Positions 39,137 to 48,093 of a stretch of DNA of 64,000 bases are shown piece after piece; position 1 is the stretch's first letter; each line of letters opens with the position of its first letter. The position numbers and the translations under genes were made by a program. The DNA is taken from NCBI RefSeq assembly GCF_024197615.1, contig NZ_JAKUKE010000003.1, positions 527,192 through 591,191 of the forward strand, given 5' to 3'. A model generated the notes under the pieces. That model saw nothing but the letters and a program-made list of their open reading frames with translations, ran no database searches and was not told where the DNA came from. This DNA comes from Desulfuromonas sp. KJ2020. GTDB lineage: Bacteria > Desulfobacterota > Desulfuromonadia > Desulfuromonadales > SZUA-540.

Positions 39137-39164
39137 TGAACCCTTCTTTCACATCAGGAGAGCA

Positions 39165-39956
39165 ATGACCATGAATTCTATCGAGCAATGGCTTAACAAG
39201 GGGCGGGAAGCGATGGATGTCGGCGAGTTCCGAGAGGCCATCCGCCTCTTTCGGCAGGCACTTCAGAACGATCCGTCTTCCATCGAGGTTCAGGAGCTTC
39301 TGGGGGAGGCCCTGGCCGAGGATGCGCAGATCAACGAGGCTCTTGAGATTTATGAGCGCATTTTGAAGGAGGACCCCCATCACCTGGAAGCGCTTTACGC
39401 TCTGGGGGACCTTTATTTTGAGCAGGGGCTGAACGACAAGGCCCGCAGTGCCTATGAGCAGATTCTTGAAGTCGATCCGGACCAGTCCGATGCCTTGGTC
39501 AGTCTTGGTCTGGTGCATTTTCATCTGGAGCAGATGGAAGAGGCGGAGCGGTGCTACCGAAAAGCACTGACGGTGGAGCCTGATTCGGTCTTCGCCCTCA
39601 ACAGTCTGGGCGATACCCTCTATGGCCAAGGCGAAAACGACGAAGCCCTGGCCTGCTACCAGCAAGCCGTTGAGCTGGACCCGGAAGACGCCCAGGCTCA
39701 TTTCAACTTGGGCGAAATGGCCTACGATCTGGGCGATCTGCCGACGGCTGAACGGGAGTGCCGCGAGGCAGTCCGACTCGATCCGGGATTGTCTTTCGCT
39801 TACCTGACCCTGGGCAGCCTCTATCTCGATCAGGAGAAGACCCGGTTGGCTCTGCAGTATTTCCAGGAGTTTCTGCTGCATGAACGGGCCGAATCCTCGC
39901 GGGATATCCGGGAGGAAGTGGCTGCCGTTATTGCCGGCCTCAAGGAAGAGCTTTAA
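39165..39956 (+). CDS. Tetratricopeptide repeat protein
   Basis: The 263 residues are almost entirely TPR units, each about 34 residues (for example DPHHLEALYALGDLYFEQGL and DSVFALNSLGDTLYGQGEN). No signal peptide or membrane segment is present. Partners are unknown; such proteins scaffold complexes. AGGAG stands just before the ATGs at 39165 and 39171; either may be used. The lrgA-lrgB pair follows after 29 bases on the same strand. Confidence 0.85.
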   Translation: MTMNSIEQWLNKGREAMDVGEFREAIRLFRQALQNDPSSIEVQELLGEALAEDAQINEALEIYERILKEDPHHLEALYALGDLYFEQGLNDKARSAYEQILEVDPDQSDALVSLGLVHFHLEQMEEAERCYRKALTVEPDSVFALNSLGDTLYGQGENDEALACYQQAVELDPEDAQAHFNLGEMAYDLGDLPTAERECREAVRLDPGLSFAYLTLGSLYLDQEKTRLALQYFQEFLLHERAESSRDIREEVAAVIAGLKEEL

Positions 39957-39985
39957 GCGCCTTCGACGGGAAAAGGGGGGAAGCG

Positions 39986-40339
39986 GTGGTCAAAGGCCTT
40001 TCTATACTGCTGGTCATGCAGTTTGTCGGTGAAATCATATCCAGGGGGCTGGATATCCCTATCCCGGGCAATGTGCTGGGAATGGGACTTCTTCTCGTCG
40101 CGCTGGGGCTGGGTATCGTGCGACTGGAATGGGTGCAGGAGGCGGCCGACCTGCTCCTTTCGCACCTGGCTCTGCTGTTTGTGCCGGCCGGAGTCGGGGT
40201 TATGGTCTACCTGGATCTCATCGCCAGACAGTGGCTGCCTATCGTCGCGGCCACGGTTATCAGCACCTTTGTGGTCATGGCGGTGACGGCCTTGACGGAA
40301 TATCTCGTGGCTAGAAAAGGGGGGCGACATGTGGAATGA
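39986..40339 (+). CDS. lrgA: CidA/LrgA family holin-like protein
   Basis: The 117-residue membrane protein has four hydrophobic helices and the family motif DIPIPGNVLGMGLLL. LrgA/CidA proteins are holin-like and, with LrgB, are linked to murein hydrolase export, cell lysis control or pyruvate-type transport in other bacteria. The start is GTG after GGGGGAAGCG. It overlaps lrgB by 11 bases. Confidence 0.9.
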   Translation: MVKGLSILLVMQFVGEIISRGLDIPIPGNVLGMGLLLVALGLGIVRLEWVQEAADLLLSHLALLFVPAGVGVMVYLDLIARQWLPIVAATVISTFVVMAVTALTEYLVARKGGRHVE

Positions 40340-41024
40340 ACTGGTCGCCTCTCCTCTGTTCGGCATCATGGTAACTCTGGGTTTTTTCGCTGTCGCCCAA
40401 TGGCTTTATCGGCGCACGGGCCATCTGCTGCTCAACCCGGTCCTGGTGTCGATTCTGTCCATTATCTTTTTCCTGAAGGGGGCCGGCGTTTCCTACGAGG
40501 CCTATGCTGAAGGCGGTCGCATCATCCTCTTTTTTCTGGGGCCCGCCGTTGTGGCCCTGGCTATTCCCCTCTATGCCCGCCGTGCTGAAATTATGGCGAA
40601 AAAGGGACCTATTCTGGCTGGTGTCTTTGCCGGGGCCCTGGCCTCGGCTGCCTCAGCCTCGGGTATTGCCTGGATTCTGGGGGGGAGCACAGAGGTGGTG
40701 TTGTCGCTGGCGCCAAAGTCGGTAACGACTCCCATTGCCATCGGAATTGTAGAAAAAATCGGCGGGATAGCCCCCCTGACGGCTGCTCTCGTTGTTTTGA
40801 CCGGTTGTCTGGGAGCTGTTTTCGGACCGGAATTCTGCCGACTGATTGGTATTCGTGACGAGGCGGCTATCGGTTTGGCGGTTGGAACGGCCGCCCATGG
40901 GATCGGCACCGCGCGGATGCTGGAGATCGGGCAATTGGGGGGCGCTATGGCCGGCCTGGCCATCGGGCTCAATGGTCTCGTTTCGGCCTTTTTGATTCCC
41001 CTGCTTTTTGTCCTTTTCGGTTGA
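40329..41024 (+). CDS. lrgB: LrgB family membrane protein
   Basis: The 231-residue multipass protein carries LrgB hallmarks: LLLNPVLVSIL, LGPAVVALAIPLY, LAPKSVTTPIAI and GTAAHGIGTARMLE. It is the partner of LrgA encoded immediately upstream; the pair works as one membrane system. The transcript's 3' end faces the minus-strand PxxKW gene. Confidence 0.93.
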   Translation: MWNELVASPLFGIMVTLGFFAVAQWLYRRTGHLLLNPVLVSILSIIFFLKGAGVSYEAYAEGGRIILFFLGPAVVALAIPLYARRAEIMAKKGPILAGVFAGALASAASASGIAWILGGSTEVVLSLAPKSVTTPIAIGIVEKIGGIAPLTAALVVLTGCLGAVFGPEFCRLIGIRDEAAIGLAVGTAAHGIGTARMLEIGQLGGAMAGLAIGLNGLVSAFLIPLLFVLFG

Positions 41025-41032
41025 GAAGGAAT

Positions 41033-41062
41033 AAAAAAAGGCAGGCGCCGGAAGCGCCTGCC
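41033..41062 (-). terminator. Intrinsic terminator for the PxxKW gene
   Basis: Read on the minus strand, a 9-bp stem ggcaggcgc/gcgcctgcc with a 5-base loop ends in seven T residues. On the plus strand there is no T-run, so it mainly serves the minus-strand gene. Confidence 0.82.
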
Positions 41063-41090
41063 CGAGGAAATCACTGAAAGTTGAGCCGGT

Positions 41091-41378
41091 TTATTTCTTT
41101 TTGCCCGCGGCCTTTTTAGAAGCCTTGAGGGGATTCATCTTGGTCTCGACGCTCTGAATCTCCACTTTACGGTGCGTGGCGAAATTGCACAGGCCGCCGA
41201 CCCATTTTTGCGTAGGAGAGGGCGCTACGGAGCAGACTTCACCGATGGTACCCTTGACGATGCGCTCGCAGCCCTGGCACTCTTCAACGACGTTCTGGCA
41301 GGAACCGCCCTGAAAAATACAGCCTTTTTTGGCCCAAAAGGTACACTCGGTACCGGGAAGAACAGTTTGACACTGCAT
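41091..41378 (-). CDS. PxxKW family cysteine-rich protein
   Basis: The 95-residue protein has nine cysteines, including TECTFWAKKGC, CQNVVEECQGCERI and a late GLCNF, and the family-naming motif PTQKW. The tail is very lysine-rich (KASKKAAGKKK). The cysteine spacing suggests a metal or iron-sulfur site; function is unknown. Such proteins are mostly found in anaerobic deltaproteobacteria. A good Shine-Dalgarno (AAGGAGG) precedes the start, and the gene has its own promoter and terminator. Confidence 0.85.
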   Translation of the reverse strand: MQCQTVLPGTECTFWAKKGCIFQGGSCQNVVEECQGCERIVKGTIGEVCSVAPSPTQKWVGGLCNFATHRKVEIQSVETKMNPLKASKKAAGKKK

Positions 41379-41424
41379 GGATGTTGCCTCCTTGGTTTGC
41401 TGTTGTTCCTGATCTGAAACTGAA

Positions 41425-41453
41425 TTCTTAACGTTTTTTTCTGTCTATGTCAA
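41425..41453 (-). promoter_or_regulatory. Candidate promoter for the PxxKW gene
   Basis: On the minus strand TTGACA (41448-41453) is followed at 17 bases by TAAGAA (41425-41430). The -35 is perfect and the -10 weak. Confidence 0.45.
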
Positions 41454-41594
41454 CGACAAATTGGCCATCCGGTTCTTTTTCGAGGTGTGCTGCAGTATGC
41501 TTTCAGAAAGTCCGGTGGCGACCAAAGGTTTTCCCGGTTGACCTCGGCCATCGTCTCGGCTAGTCTTGGGCCGCGCCGGGGAGGAGCACTGCCA

Positions 41595-41885
41595 ATGATG
41601 GACAAAACATCCTGGGAAGCCGTCTGCCGCCGTTGCGGCCGCTGCTGCTATGAAAAGGTCGACTACGATGGGGACATCTTCTATACGGATGAACCCTGTG
41701 AGTTTCTGGATCTCAATACCCGCCTCTGCACCGTGTACGACCGTCGCCATGAAGCCAGGCCAGGCTGTGTGCCATTAACGGCCGCGATATTCGAACAGGG
41801 GATTCTCCCTGCCGACTGTCCTTATGTGGCCGGTCACGACAATTACCGGGCGCCCACATTGTGGAGCGACGAGGACCCTTCGTAA
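41595..41885 (+). CDS. YkgJ family cysteine cluster protein
   Basis: The 96-residue protein has the family pattern CRRCGRCCYE, then CEFLDLNTRLCTVYDRR and a later PGC and CPY. YkgJ/UPF0153 proteins are predicted Zn or Fe-S chelating proteins. GAGGAG stands 8 bases before the ATG at 41595. There is no clear partner; the next gene is a phosphohexomutase 84 bases away. Confidence 0.82.
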   Translation: MMDKTSWEAVCRRCGRCCYEKVDYDGDIFYTDEPCEFLDLNTRLCTVYDRRHEARPGCVPLTAAIFEQGILPADCPYVAGHDNYRAPTLWSDEDPS

Positions 41886-41969
41886 GGCGCCGTCACGTCC
41901 TTTCATGTTCAGGCCAATCTGCTATGCTATGACTGACTGTCACACCTAATTTCAGGAAGGATTCCATCC

Positions 41970-43394
41970 ATGAACCGTATCAGTTTCGGCACCTCCGGTT
42001 GGCGGGGGATATTCTGCGAGGATTTCACCTTTGAGAATGTGCGGGTGGTGACCCAGGCTATTGCCGATCATCTCAATGCTCAAAAAATTGGCTCCCAGGG
42101 GGTGGTGGTCGGTTACGACGCCCGTTTCATGGGGGATCGGTTCGCCCGGGAGACCGCCCGGGTGCTGGCCGGTGCCGGCATCAAGACGTTTTTGTGCGAC
42201 CGGGATACGCCGACCCCTGTTATCGCTTTTGAAATCCTGCGTCGGCAGGCAGCCGGCGGCATCAACTTCACGGCCAGCCATAACCCGTACGATTACAACG
42301 GCCTGAAATTTTCTCCGGCCTGGGGGGGGCCGGCCCTGCCTGAGACGACTCGGGATATTGAAGATCGGGCCAATGCCATGCTCGGCGAGGTCTGCTATCG
42401 TCAGATGCCCCTTGACCAGGCCTTTCGCGCCGCTCTGATTGAAGAGATCGACCCCCGGTCCGATTATTTCGCCGCCGTCCGCAAACTGGTCGATCTGCCG
42501 GTCATCGGCCGCAGTGGCTTGATGCTGGCCGTCAATCCGCTCTACGGAACGGGGCGGGGCTATCTCGACACCCTGCTGCAAGAGGCCGGTGTCAAAACCG
42601 TCACTATGAATGATCATCGTGATCCCTATTTCGGCGGACTCCCGCCGGAGCCTTCGGCCAGCAGTATCGGAGATTTCATCAAAAGGGTCCGTGAAGATGA
42701 GCAGATCAGGCTGGGACTGGCTACCGACGGCGACGCTGACCGTTACGGCATTATTGATGCCGATGGCACGTTCATCGAGCCCAATTACGTGCTGGCTTTG
42801 CTCCTCGACTACCTGGTTCGCGTCAAGGGGATGAAGGGGGCGGCGGCCCGCTCCGTGGCCACCTCCCATTTCATCGATGCGGTGGCCAAACATCATGGGC
42901 TTGACGTGCTGGAAACACCGGTGGGTTTCAAGTTCATCGGCGAATTTATCCGCGATGATCGTATCCTCATCGGTGGCGAGGAGAGCGCCGGTCTGACCAT
43001 CCGGGGGCATGTCCCGGACAAGGATGGCATCCTGGCCTGCCTGCTGGTGGCGGAAATGGTGGCGGTCGAAAAGAAAACCCTCACGCAATTGCTGCAGGAT
43101 CTCTATCGACGCGTCGGCGAGTTTTATACCCGGCGGGTAAATATCCACCTGAGCCCCGATCTGGAAGCGTCCCTGCCGGGCAAACTCCAGAATCCGCCCA
43201 AGGCGCTGGCGGGCAAGCCGGTAGAGCAGGTCATCACCATCGATGGCTGCAAATTCCTCTTTGCCGACGGCTCCTGGGTGCTTTTCCGTAAATCGGGCAC
43301 CGAGCCCGTCGTACGCGTCTATGGAGAGGCGGGAAGTCAGGACGACCTGGACGGCCTGATGAAAGCCGCCGCCAACTTCGTGCAAGGGGCTTAG
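41970..43394 (+). CDS. Phosphoglucomutase/phosphomannomutase family protein
   Basis: The 474-residue alpha-D-phosphohexomutase begins ISFGTSGWRGIF. The active serine is in FTASHNPYDYNG, the Mg loop is ATDGDADRYG, the sugar loop is GGEESAGLT, and the phosphate site is RKSGTEPVVRVYGE. The GEES sugar motif and GTSGWRG start fit the glucose/mannose-specific branch and differ from manB upstream. It probably links glucose-6-phosphate and glucose-1-phosphate for UDP-glucose supply to Ugd. The ATG follows AGGAAGG. Confidence 0.9.
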   Translation: MNRISFGTSGWRGIFCEDFTFENVRVVTQAIADHLNAQKIGSQGVVVGYDARFMGDRFARETARVLAGAGIKTFLCDRDTPTPVIAFEILRRQAAGGINFTASHNPYDYNGLKFSPAWGGPALPETTRDIEDRANAMLGEVCYRQMPLDQAFRAALIEEIDPRSDYFAAVRKLVDLPVIGRSGLMLAVNPLYGTGRGYLDTLLQEAGVKTVTMNDHRDPYFGGLPPEPSASSIGDFIKRVREDEQIRLGLATDGDADRYGIIDADGTFIEPNYVLALLLDYLVRVKGMKGAAARSVATSHFIDAVAKHHGLDVLETPVGFKFIGEFIRDDRILIGGEESAGLTIRGHVPDKDGILACLLVAEMVAVEKKTLTQLLQDLYRRVGEFYTRRVNIHLSPDLEASLPGKLQNPPKALAGKPVEQVITIDGCKFLFADGSWVLFRKSGTEPVVRVYGEAGSQDDLDGLMKAAANFVQGA

Positions 43395-43400
43395 AACCAT

Positions 43401-43433
43401 AAAAAAAGGAGGATCCTCGTGGATCCTCCTTTT
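43401..43433. terminator. Bidirectional terminator between the phosphohexomutase and FmdB genes
   Basis: aaaaggaggatcc and ggatcctcctttt pair fully around a 4-base loop, with A-run before and T-run after. Confidence 0.87.
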
Positions 43434-43472
43434 GATTTCAGGTGCAGCGGAAACTCCGCCGCCGTATCAGGC

Positions 43473-43658
43473 TCAACTGAAGCCGCCACTGCCGCAGGCG
43501 GGAGCGGAGGATGATGACGAAGGTGAGGCGGCGGTCATGGATACCTTGCGGACGGCGACACCGTCACACTTGGGGCATTTCTCATGCTCCGAAGGGGCGG
43601 AACGGATTTTTTCGAAGAGCTGCCCACAGGTTTGGCACTGGTACTCGAAGATTGGCAT
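43473..43658 (-). CDS. FmdB family zinc-ribbon protein
   Basis: The 61-residue protein starts MPIFEYQCQTCGQLFEK and has a second pair CPKC, the FmdB-type zinc ribbon. The tail is a serine run ending ACGSGGFS. The ribosome site AAGGAGA lies before the start at 43658; upstream in-frame residues are not conserved. Its role is presumed regulatory. Confidence 0.88.
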   Translation of the reverse strand: MPIFEYQCQTCGQLFEKIRSAPSEHEKCPKCDGVAVRKVSMTAASPSSSSSAPACGSGGFS

Positions 43659-43807
43659 GATGGTCTCCTTTCCTTTATTCCGAGGGCGTATCATAAAGCA
43701 CCACTCCTGAAAAAGCAATTCCCTGTCTTTAGCCGGTATCGGGTTTCAGGGGCTTGAAAATCGCTAAGTTCCTGGTATCCTTAATCAGTTTCAAGGAGAA
43801 TGTGCAG

Positions 43808-44296
43808 ATGGCGACCAGACGCTACTGGCTGATGAAATCGGAACCGGAATGTTTCTCCTTTGCCGACCTGGAAAATCGTCCCAACGGCATCGAGCATTGG
43901 GATGGTGTGCGGAATTATCAGGCCCGAAATTTTCTGCGGGATGAGATCAAGGCGGGGGATGGGGTGCTGTTTTACCACAGCAATATCAAGGAGCCGGCTA
44001 TTGTCGGTCTCGCCCGGGTGGTCCGCGAAGGTTATCCCGACCATACGGCGCTCGACCCGCGCAGTGATCATTTCGATCCCCGGGCCAGCGAGGAAAATCC
44101 CCTCTGGTTTATGGTCGACGTGCAATATGTGGCCCCTCTTCCGCACCCGCTGACACGAAGTGAACTGCAGGCTCATCCGGTGCTTCGGGGGATGGATGTC
44201 CTTAAGAAAGGAAATCGGCTTAGTGTGCAGCCCGTGCGCCCGGAAGAATGGCAGGCGGTCCTGGAAATCGCTGGATTGCAGGATAGGGATCTCTGA
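43808..44296 (+). CDS. EVE domain protein
   Basis: The 162-residue protein is a single EVE (PUA-like) domain: YWLMKSEPECFSFADL, WDGVRNYQARNFLRDEIKAGD and FYHSNIKEPAIVGLARVV. EVE domains bind modified bases in DNA or RNA; stand-alone bacterial members may act in RNA metabolism. The ATG at 43808 follows AAGGAGA. It is followed after 27 bases by an AsmA-family gene, with no known functional link. Confidence 0.9.
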   Translation: MATRRYWLMKSEPECFSFADLENRPNGIEHWDGVRNYQARNFLRDEIKAGDGVLFYHSNIKEPAIVGLARVVREGYPDHTALDPRSDHFDPRASEENPLWFMVDVQYVAPLPHPLTRSELQAHPVLRGMDVLKKGNRLSVQPVRPEEWQAVLEIAGLQDRDL

Positions 44297-44323
44297 GGAT
44301 TTTTACTATTAACGGGGGAATTC

Positions 44324-46723
44324 ATGAAAAAAGCTGCTAAATACGCCGCGATAGTCCTGGCCGTGGTGGTGGTTCTGGTCGTGACGGCTGGAGTGCTGGC
44401 CAAGGTTCTGATCACCCCGGAAAGGGTAAAAAACACCGTTCTTCCTCTGGCTGAAAAAACCCTCAACCGCAAGGTCGAGTTGGGGGATGTCCAGGTCAGT
44501 CTCTTCTCGGGGATTGGACTCAGTCAGCTGCGCATCGCTGAACCTCAAGGCGAGGAATATTTTGTGGCGGCTGAGAAACTGGTTCTGCGCTACCGTTTCT
44601 GGCCACTCCTTTTCATGAAGGTGGTGGTCGACGAAGTCCGCCTCGAAGAGCCCAGAATTCGCATTGAGCGCCTGCCGGACGGCACTTTCAATTTTAGCGA
44701 TCTGATGGCTGAAAAGAACCCTCCTGCGGAAGAAAGTGTGCCCGTTCCTCAGCCTGTGGAGGACGGTAAGGATGGTGGCATCGATCTTTTGATCTCCCGG
44801 GTCGTCCTGAACGGTGGCGAAGTCCTTTTCCTTGACCGCAGTCTCGGTGGCGAAGCGCCCTACCGCTACAAGGTGAGTGGGCTCAGCCTTTCGGCCCTGG
44901 ACATCTCCCTGGAAAAGGATTTCCCCTTCTCCCTGGATGCCGTGTTGGGGGAAGCGACCCTTGCCGTTGCCGGTAAGGCCAATGTGGCTGCGAGTCGTGG
45001 AGAGGCCAGCGTCAAACTTTCTCCTCTCGATATCACCCCCTTTACGCCCTATTTTCGGCAGCAGTTGCCGGGACGTCTCGATGCTCTAAGGGTCGCTCTT
45101 GATCTTACCGCTCAAGGGGACAGCAAGGGGCTTTGGTCGCGAGGCACGATCAGCCTCTCGAATCTCGATATTCTTTTGGACGCCCTCAAGGATGTTCCCA
45201 TCCATGACGCCTCCCTCTCGCTTGATTATGACCTCGACATCGACCTGGCCCAGCAGGTTCTGGATATCAAACCGACCACGCTGACGGCCAACGGGATTGT
45301 GGCAAGGATGCAGGGGCGTGTATCGGACTACGCCACGGCGCCGCAGCTCGATATGACGGTTGAATTGCCCGATCTGGACATTCGCTCCGCCTTGCAGGCC
45401 GTTCCAGCCGGGCTCGTTCCCGATCTTGGCGATCTCGATCCCGCCGGTCAGGTCAGGGCCCGCCTTAATCTGGCCGGTTCGACGAACGAGCCCCTTAAAC
45501 TTCTGCGTGACGGGGAAATCGTTTTGTCCGGTGTTCAGGCCAGCGTTGCCTCCCTGCGGCCGGCGCTGTCCGGCCGGCTCGCCCTCAAGGGGGATACCGT
45601 CGATGCCCAGCAGCTTGAGGTGAAAATGGGGGACACCACGGCTGCCATTGACCTGAAAGTCACCAACCTTTTCGGTAAACCGCTGCGCATTGAAAACAGC
45701 CTCACCGCAGACCGACTGCTGCTTGATCCCTTGCTGCAGGGTGGGAAAGAAAAAGAAGCGACCGCCGGCGCCGGTGGCACGGCTGCCGGGAAGGCAGCTA
45801 AGGACCAAACAGCCGATATCGGCCCCTTCGATTTGCCGCTAGACGTTACCGGCGAGGCGCGCATCGGCCAGACGGTCTATCGCGGCATGAAAATTGAAAA
45901 CTTGTTCGCCCAATATCATCTGAAGAACAATGTTTTTACTCTGGAAACTCTTACCGGGGATGTGGCTGGTGGAACCTTTACGGAAAAAGCCGTAGTTGAT
46001 CTCGGGCAAAAAGGCCTGGCCTATGATTCGGCCTTTCGCCTGCAGGGGGCCCAGATGAGTCCCATCTTGACGGCGTTTTTGCCCAAATCGGCCGATACGG
46101 TTCATGGTGGCCTTGATCTTAATCTCACTTTGAAAGGCAAAGGGGTCTCTTCGGCTGACCTGCGTCGCAATCTCTCGGGTGCGGGTGATTTTCTTTTTAA
46201 GGACGGTAAATTGTCAGGCGGCGCCCTGGTCAAGGGTCTGTCTGATTTTTTGGCTATTGAGGAACTGCGAGAGCTGAACGTGCGCGAATCCGCCGGCAGT
46301 TTCACCATTGAAAAAGGCAAGTTTCTGATTCAAAGCACTTTGGCCGGGAGCAACGCGCGGTTTAGCCCCAAGGGATCTTTGGGCATGGATGGTTCCCTGG
46401 ATCTCTCCCTTGACCTGCGTCTTTCCCCCGAGTTGTCGCGCAAGCTGGACAGCAAGGGGACGGTCAGTCAATTCCTGACCGATGCAGACGGTTGGGGACT
46501 CGTTCCCCTGCGGCTGGCCGGGACACTCGACAAGCCACGCTTTGGTCTTGATACCTCCGCAGCCAAGGAACAGGTTAAAGAAAAAGCCGCCCAGGAACTG
46601 CAACGCCAGTTGGAAAAAAAGCTGTTTAAAACGGACGACACCGCCGAGGGCGAAGCCGATCCGGCCAAGGATGCCGGCAAGAAGGTGCTGGAAGACACCA
46701 TCCGCGGTTTGTTTGGCCGTTGA
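44324..46723 (+). CDS. AsmA family envelope protein
   Basis: The 799-residue protein has one N-terminal helix (residues ~6-28, AIVLAVVVVLVVTAGVLAKV) and a long periplasmic part. AsmA-type features are LNRKVELGDVQVSLFSGIGL, VRLEEPRIRIERLPDGTFNFSDL near the N-terminus and GKGVSSADLRRNLSGAGDFLFKDG near 610. A charged C-terminus follows. AsmA/YhdP-like proteins are bridge-like lipid transporters or membrane-homeostasis factors in Gram-negative envelopes. Confidence 0.85.
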   Translation: MKKAAKYAAIVLAVVVVLVVTAGVLAKVLITPERVKNTVLPLAEKTLNRKVELGDVQVSLFSGIGLSQLRIAEPQGEEYFVAAEKLVLRYRFWPLLFMKVVVDEVRLEEPRIRIERLPDGTFNFSDLMAEKNPPAEESVPVPQPVEDGKDGGIDLLISRVVLNGGEVLFLDRSLGGEAPYRYKVSGLSLSALDISLEKDFPFSLDAVLGEATLAVAGKANVAASRGEASVKLSPLDITPFTPYFRQQLPGRLDALRVALDLTAQGDSKGLWSRGTISLSNLDILLDALKDVPIHDASLSLDYDLDIDLAQQVLDIKPTTLTANGIVARMQGRVSDYATAPQLDMTVELPDLDIRSALQAVPAGLVPDLGDLDPAGQVRARLNLAGSTNEPLKLLRDGEIVLSGVQASVASLRPALSGRLALKGDTVDAQQLEVKMGDTTAAIDLKVTNLFGKPLRIENSLTADRLLLDPLLQGGKEKEATAGAGGTAAGKAAKDQTADIGPFDLPLDVTGEARIGQTVYRGMKIENLFAQYHLKNNVFTLETLTGDVAGGTFTEKAVVDLGQKGLAYDSAFRLQGAQMSPILTAFLPKSADTVHGGLDLNLTLKGKGVSSADLRRNLSGAGDFLFKDGKLSGGALVKGLSDFLAIEELRELNVRESAGSFTIEKGKFLIQSTLAGSNARFSPKGSLGMDGSLDLSLDLRLSPELSRKLDSKGTVSQFLTDADGWGLVPLRLAGTLDKPRFGLDTSAAKEQVKEKAAQELQRQLEKKLFKTDDTAEGEADPAKDAGKKVLEDTIRGLFGR

Positions 46724-46779
46724 CAGGCTGCCGCCATCATGTTAGAGACCTGAAAAAAAGACAGGAGATCCTTATTAAG

Positions 46780-47271
46780 ATGACTGGACTGGAAGAATTC
46801 AGCGGTTTTGAAGTAATTCGCGCCGCCATGGAAGTGGAAAAACAAGGGCATCGGTTTTACTCCACCATGTCGGCCAAGGCCAAAAGTCCCCTCGCCAAGG
46901 AAATTTTCACCTGGCTGGCCCAGGATGAAGTCGGGCACCTGAAAACCCTGGAGGATCTGGCGCCGAAATACGAGGATGGCGCCTTCTGGGAGAGCGAGGA
47001 AGTATTTCTCCCCTACCTGCGCCGGTTCTCCGCCAGCGAGATATTCCCTTCGCCGGCCCGCCTGGAAGAGGTGCTGAAAAAAGACGATTCCGACCTGGAA
47101 GCTTTGGACCTTGCCATTGAAGCCGAGGAACGTTTTGCCGAATATTTCCACAAGGCTGCCACTCAGGCGCGCACCGAGGACGGTAAGGAAGCTTTCACCT
47201 GGCTGGCCGCCGAGGAGGATCGCCACGCTCGCGTCCTCAAGGAGCGCAAAGCCAAAATATTGGGCCAATAG
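46780..47271 (+). CDS. Rubrerythrin-like ferritin-fold protein without rubredoxin domain
   Basis: The 163-residue protein has two ferritin-like four-helix halves with iron-ligand motifs: MEVEKQGHRFY, DEVGHLKTL, EAEERFAEYF and EEDRHARVLKE. Thus both ExxH pairs of a diiron site are present. The C-terminal rubredoxin FeS4 domain of classic rubrerythrin is missing. A role in peroxide reduction or iron handling in an anaerobe is likely. AGGAG is 12 bases before the ATG, a rather long spacing. Confidence 0.85.
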   Translation: MTGLEEFSGFEVIRAAMEVEKQGHRFYSTMSAKAKSPLAKEIFTWLAQDEVGHLKTLEDLAPKYEDGAFWESEEVFLPYLRRFSASEIFPSPARLEEVLKKDDSDLEALDLAIEAEERFAEYFHKAATQARTEDGKEAFTWLAAEEDRHARVLKERKAKILGQ

Positions 47272-47294
47272 GCGCTTTGATCATCCTGTTTTTC

Positions 47295-47324
47295 AAAAGC
47301 ACCTCCTCCGGGAGGTGCTTTTTT
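47295..47324 (+). terminator. Intrinsic terminator after the rubrerythrin-like gene
   Basis: A 12-bp stem aaaagcacctcc/ggaggtgctttt with loop tccg ends in six T residues. Confidence 0.88.
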
Positions 47325-47345
47325 GTTATCGGCTGCCACATATTC

Positions 47346-47374
47346 TTGACCCCTTGGCCGCATTGCAATATTCT
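47346..47374 (+). promoter_or_regulatory. Candidate sigma-70 promoter of upp-uraA
   Basis: TTGACC (47346-47351) and TATTCT (47369-47374) are 17 bases apart, with the upp start about 50 bases downstream. It follows directly on the terminator of the upstream gene. Confidence 0.65.
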
Positions 47375-47425
47375 CTGTCCCCGAAAAGATGATGTTGACG
47401 AGCATAGCGATTCAAGGAGGCACCC

Positions 47426-48052
47426 GTGGCGGTTATTGAAGTGACCCATCCCCTCGTTCGGCACAAACTGGGGCTCATGCGCAGAAAGAATATCAGCACC
47501 AAGGATTTCAGGGAGCTCGCCTCGGAAGTGGCCCGCCTGATTACCTATGAGGCCACTAAAGACCTGGAGACGGAAACGGCGGTCATTCAGGGCTGGGCCG
47601 GGCCGGTCGAGGTAGAACAGATTAAAGGGAAAAAAATTACCATTGTGCCTATCCTGCGAGCGGGGCTGGGGATGATGAACGGGGTCCTCGATCTGATTCC
47701 CGGTGCCAAGGTGGGGGTCATCGGCCTTTACCGGGACGAGGAAACCCTGTTGCCGGTCAGTTATTATCAGAAATTTACCCGCAAAATGGCGGATCGAACA
47801 GCCCTTGTCCTCGATCCGATGCTAGCCACCGGCGGCAGCGTCGTGGCCGCTATCGATATGTTGAAAAAATCGGGCTGCCAGAGAATCAAGGGACTTTTTC
47901 TCGTCGCCGCCCCGGAAGGCATTGAGCGCCTGCAAACCGCCCACCCCGATGTGGACATCTATGTGGCTTCCGTCGATGAAAAACTCAATGAGCAGGGCTA
48001 TATTCTCCCCGGACTCGGCGATGCCGGAGACAAAATCTTCGGCACCAAATAG
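47426..48052 (+). CDS. upp: Uracil phosphoribosyltransferase
   Basis: Upp salvages uracil to UMP using PRPP. The 208 residues show [31 protein letters not shown], and the PRPP loop [14 protein letters not shown], ending in [11 protein letters not shown]. The GTG start follows AAGGAGG. It is co-transcribed with the permease gene 41 bases downstream. Confidence 0.95.
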   Translation: MAVIEVTHPLVRHKLGLMRRKNISTKDFRELASEVARLITYEATKDLETETAVIQGWAGPVEVEQIKGKKITIVPILRAGLGMMNGVLDLIPGAKVGVIGLYRDEETLLPVSYYQKFTRKMADRTALVLDPMLATGGSVVAAIDMLKKSGCQRIKGLFLVAAPEGIERLQTAHPDVDIYVASVDEKLNEQGYILPGLGDAGDKIFGTK

Positions 48053-48093
48053 ATTTCTTCTCCTCTATTTCACTCTTTAACAGGAAGGTCAGG

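Noticed and set aside
41952-43400. 482-codon minus-strand frame opposite the phosphohexomutase
   Set aside because: The plus strand encodes all catalytic motifs of the mutase; the antisense product has none.
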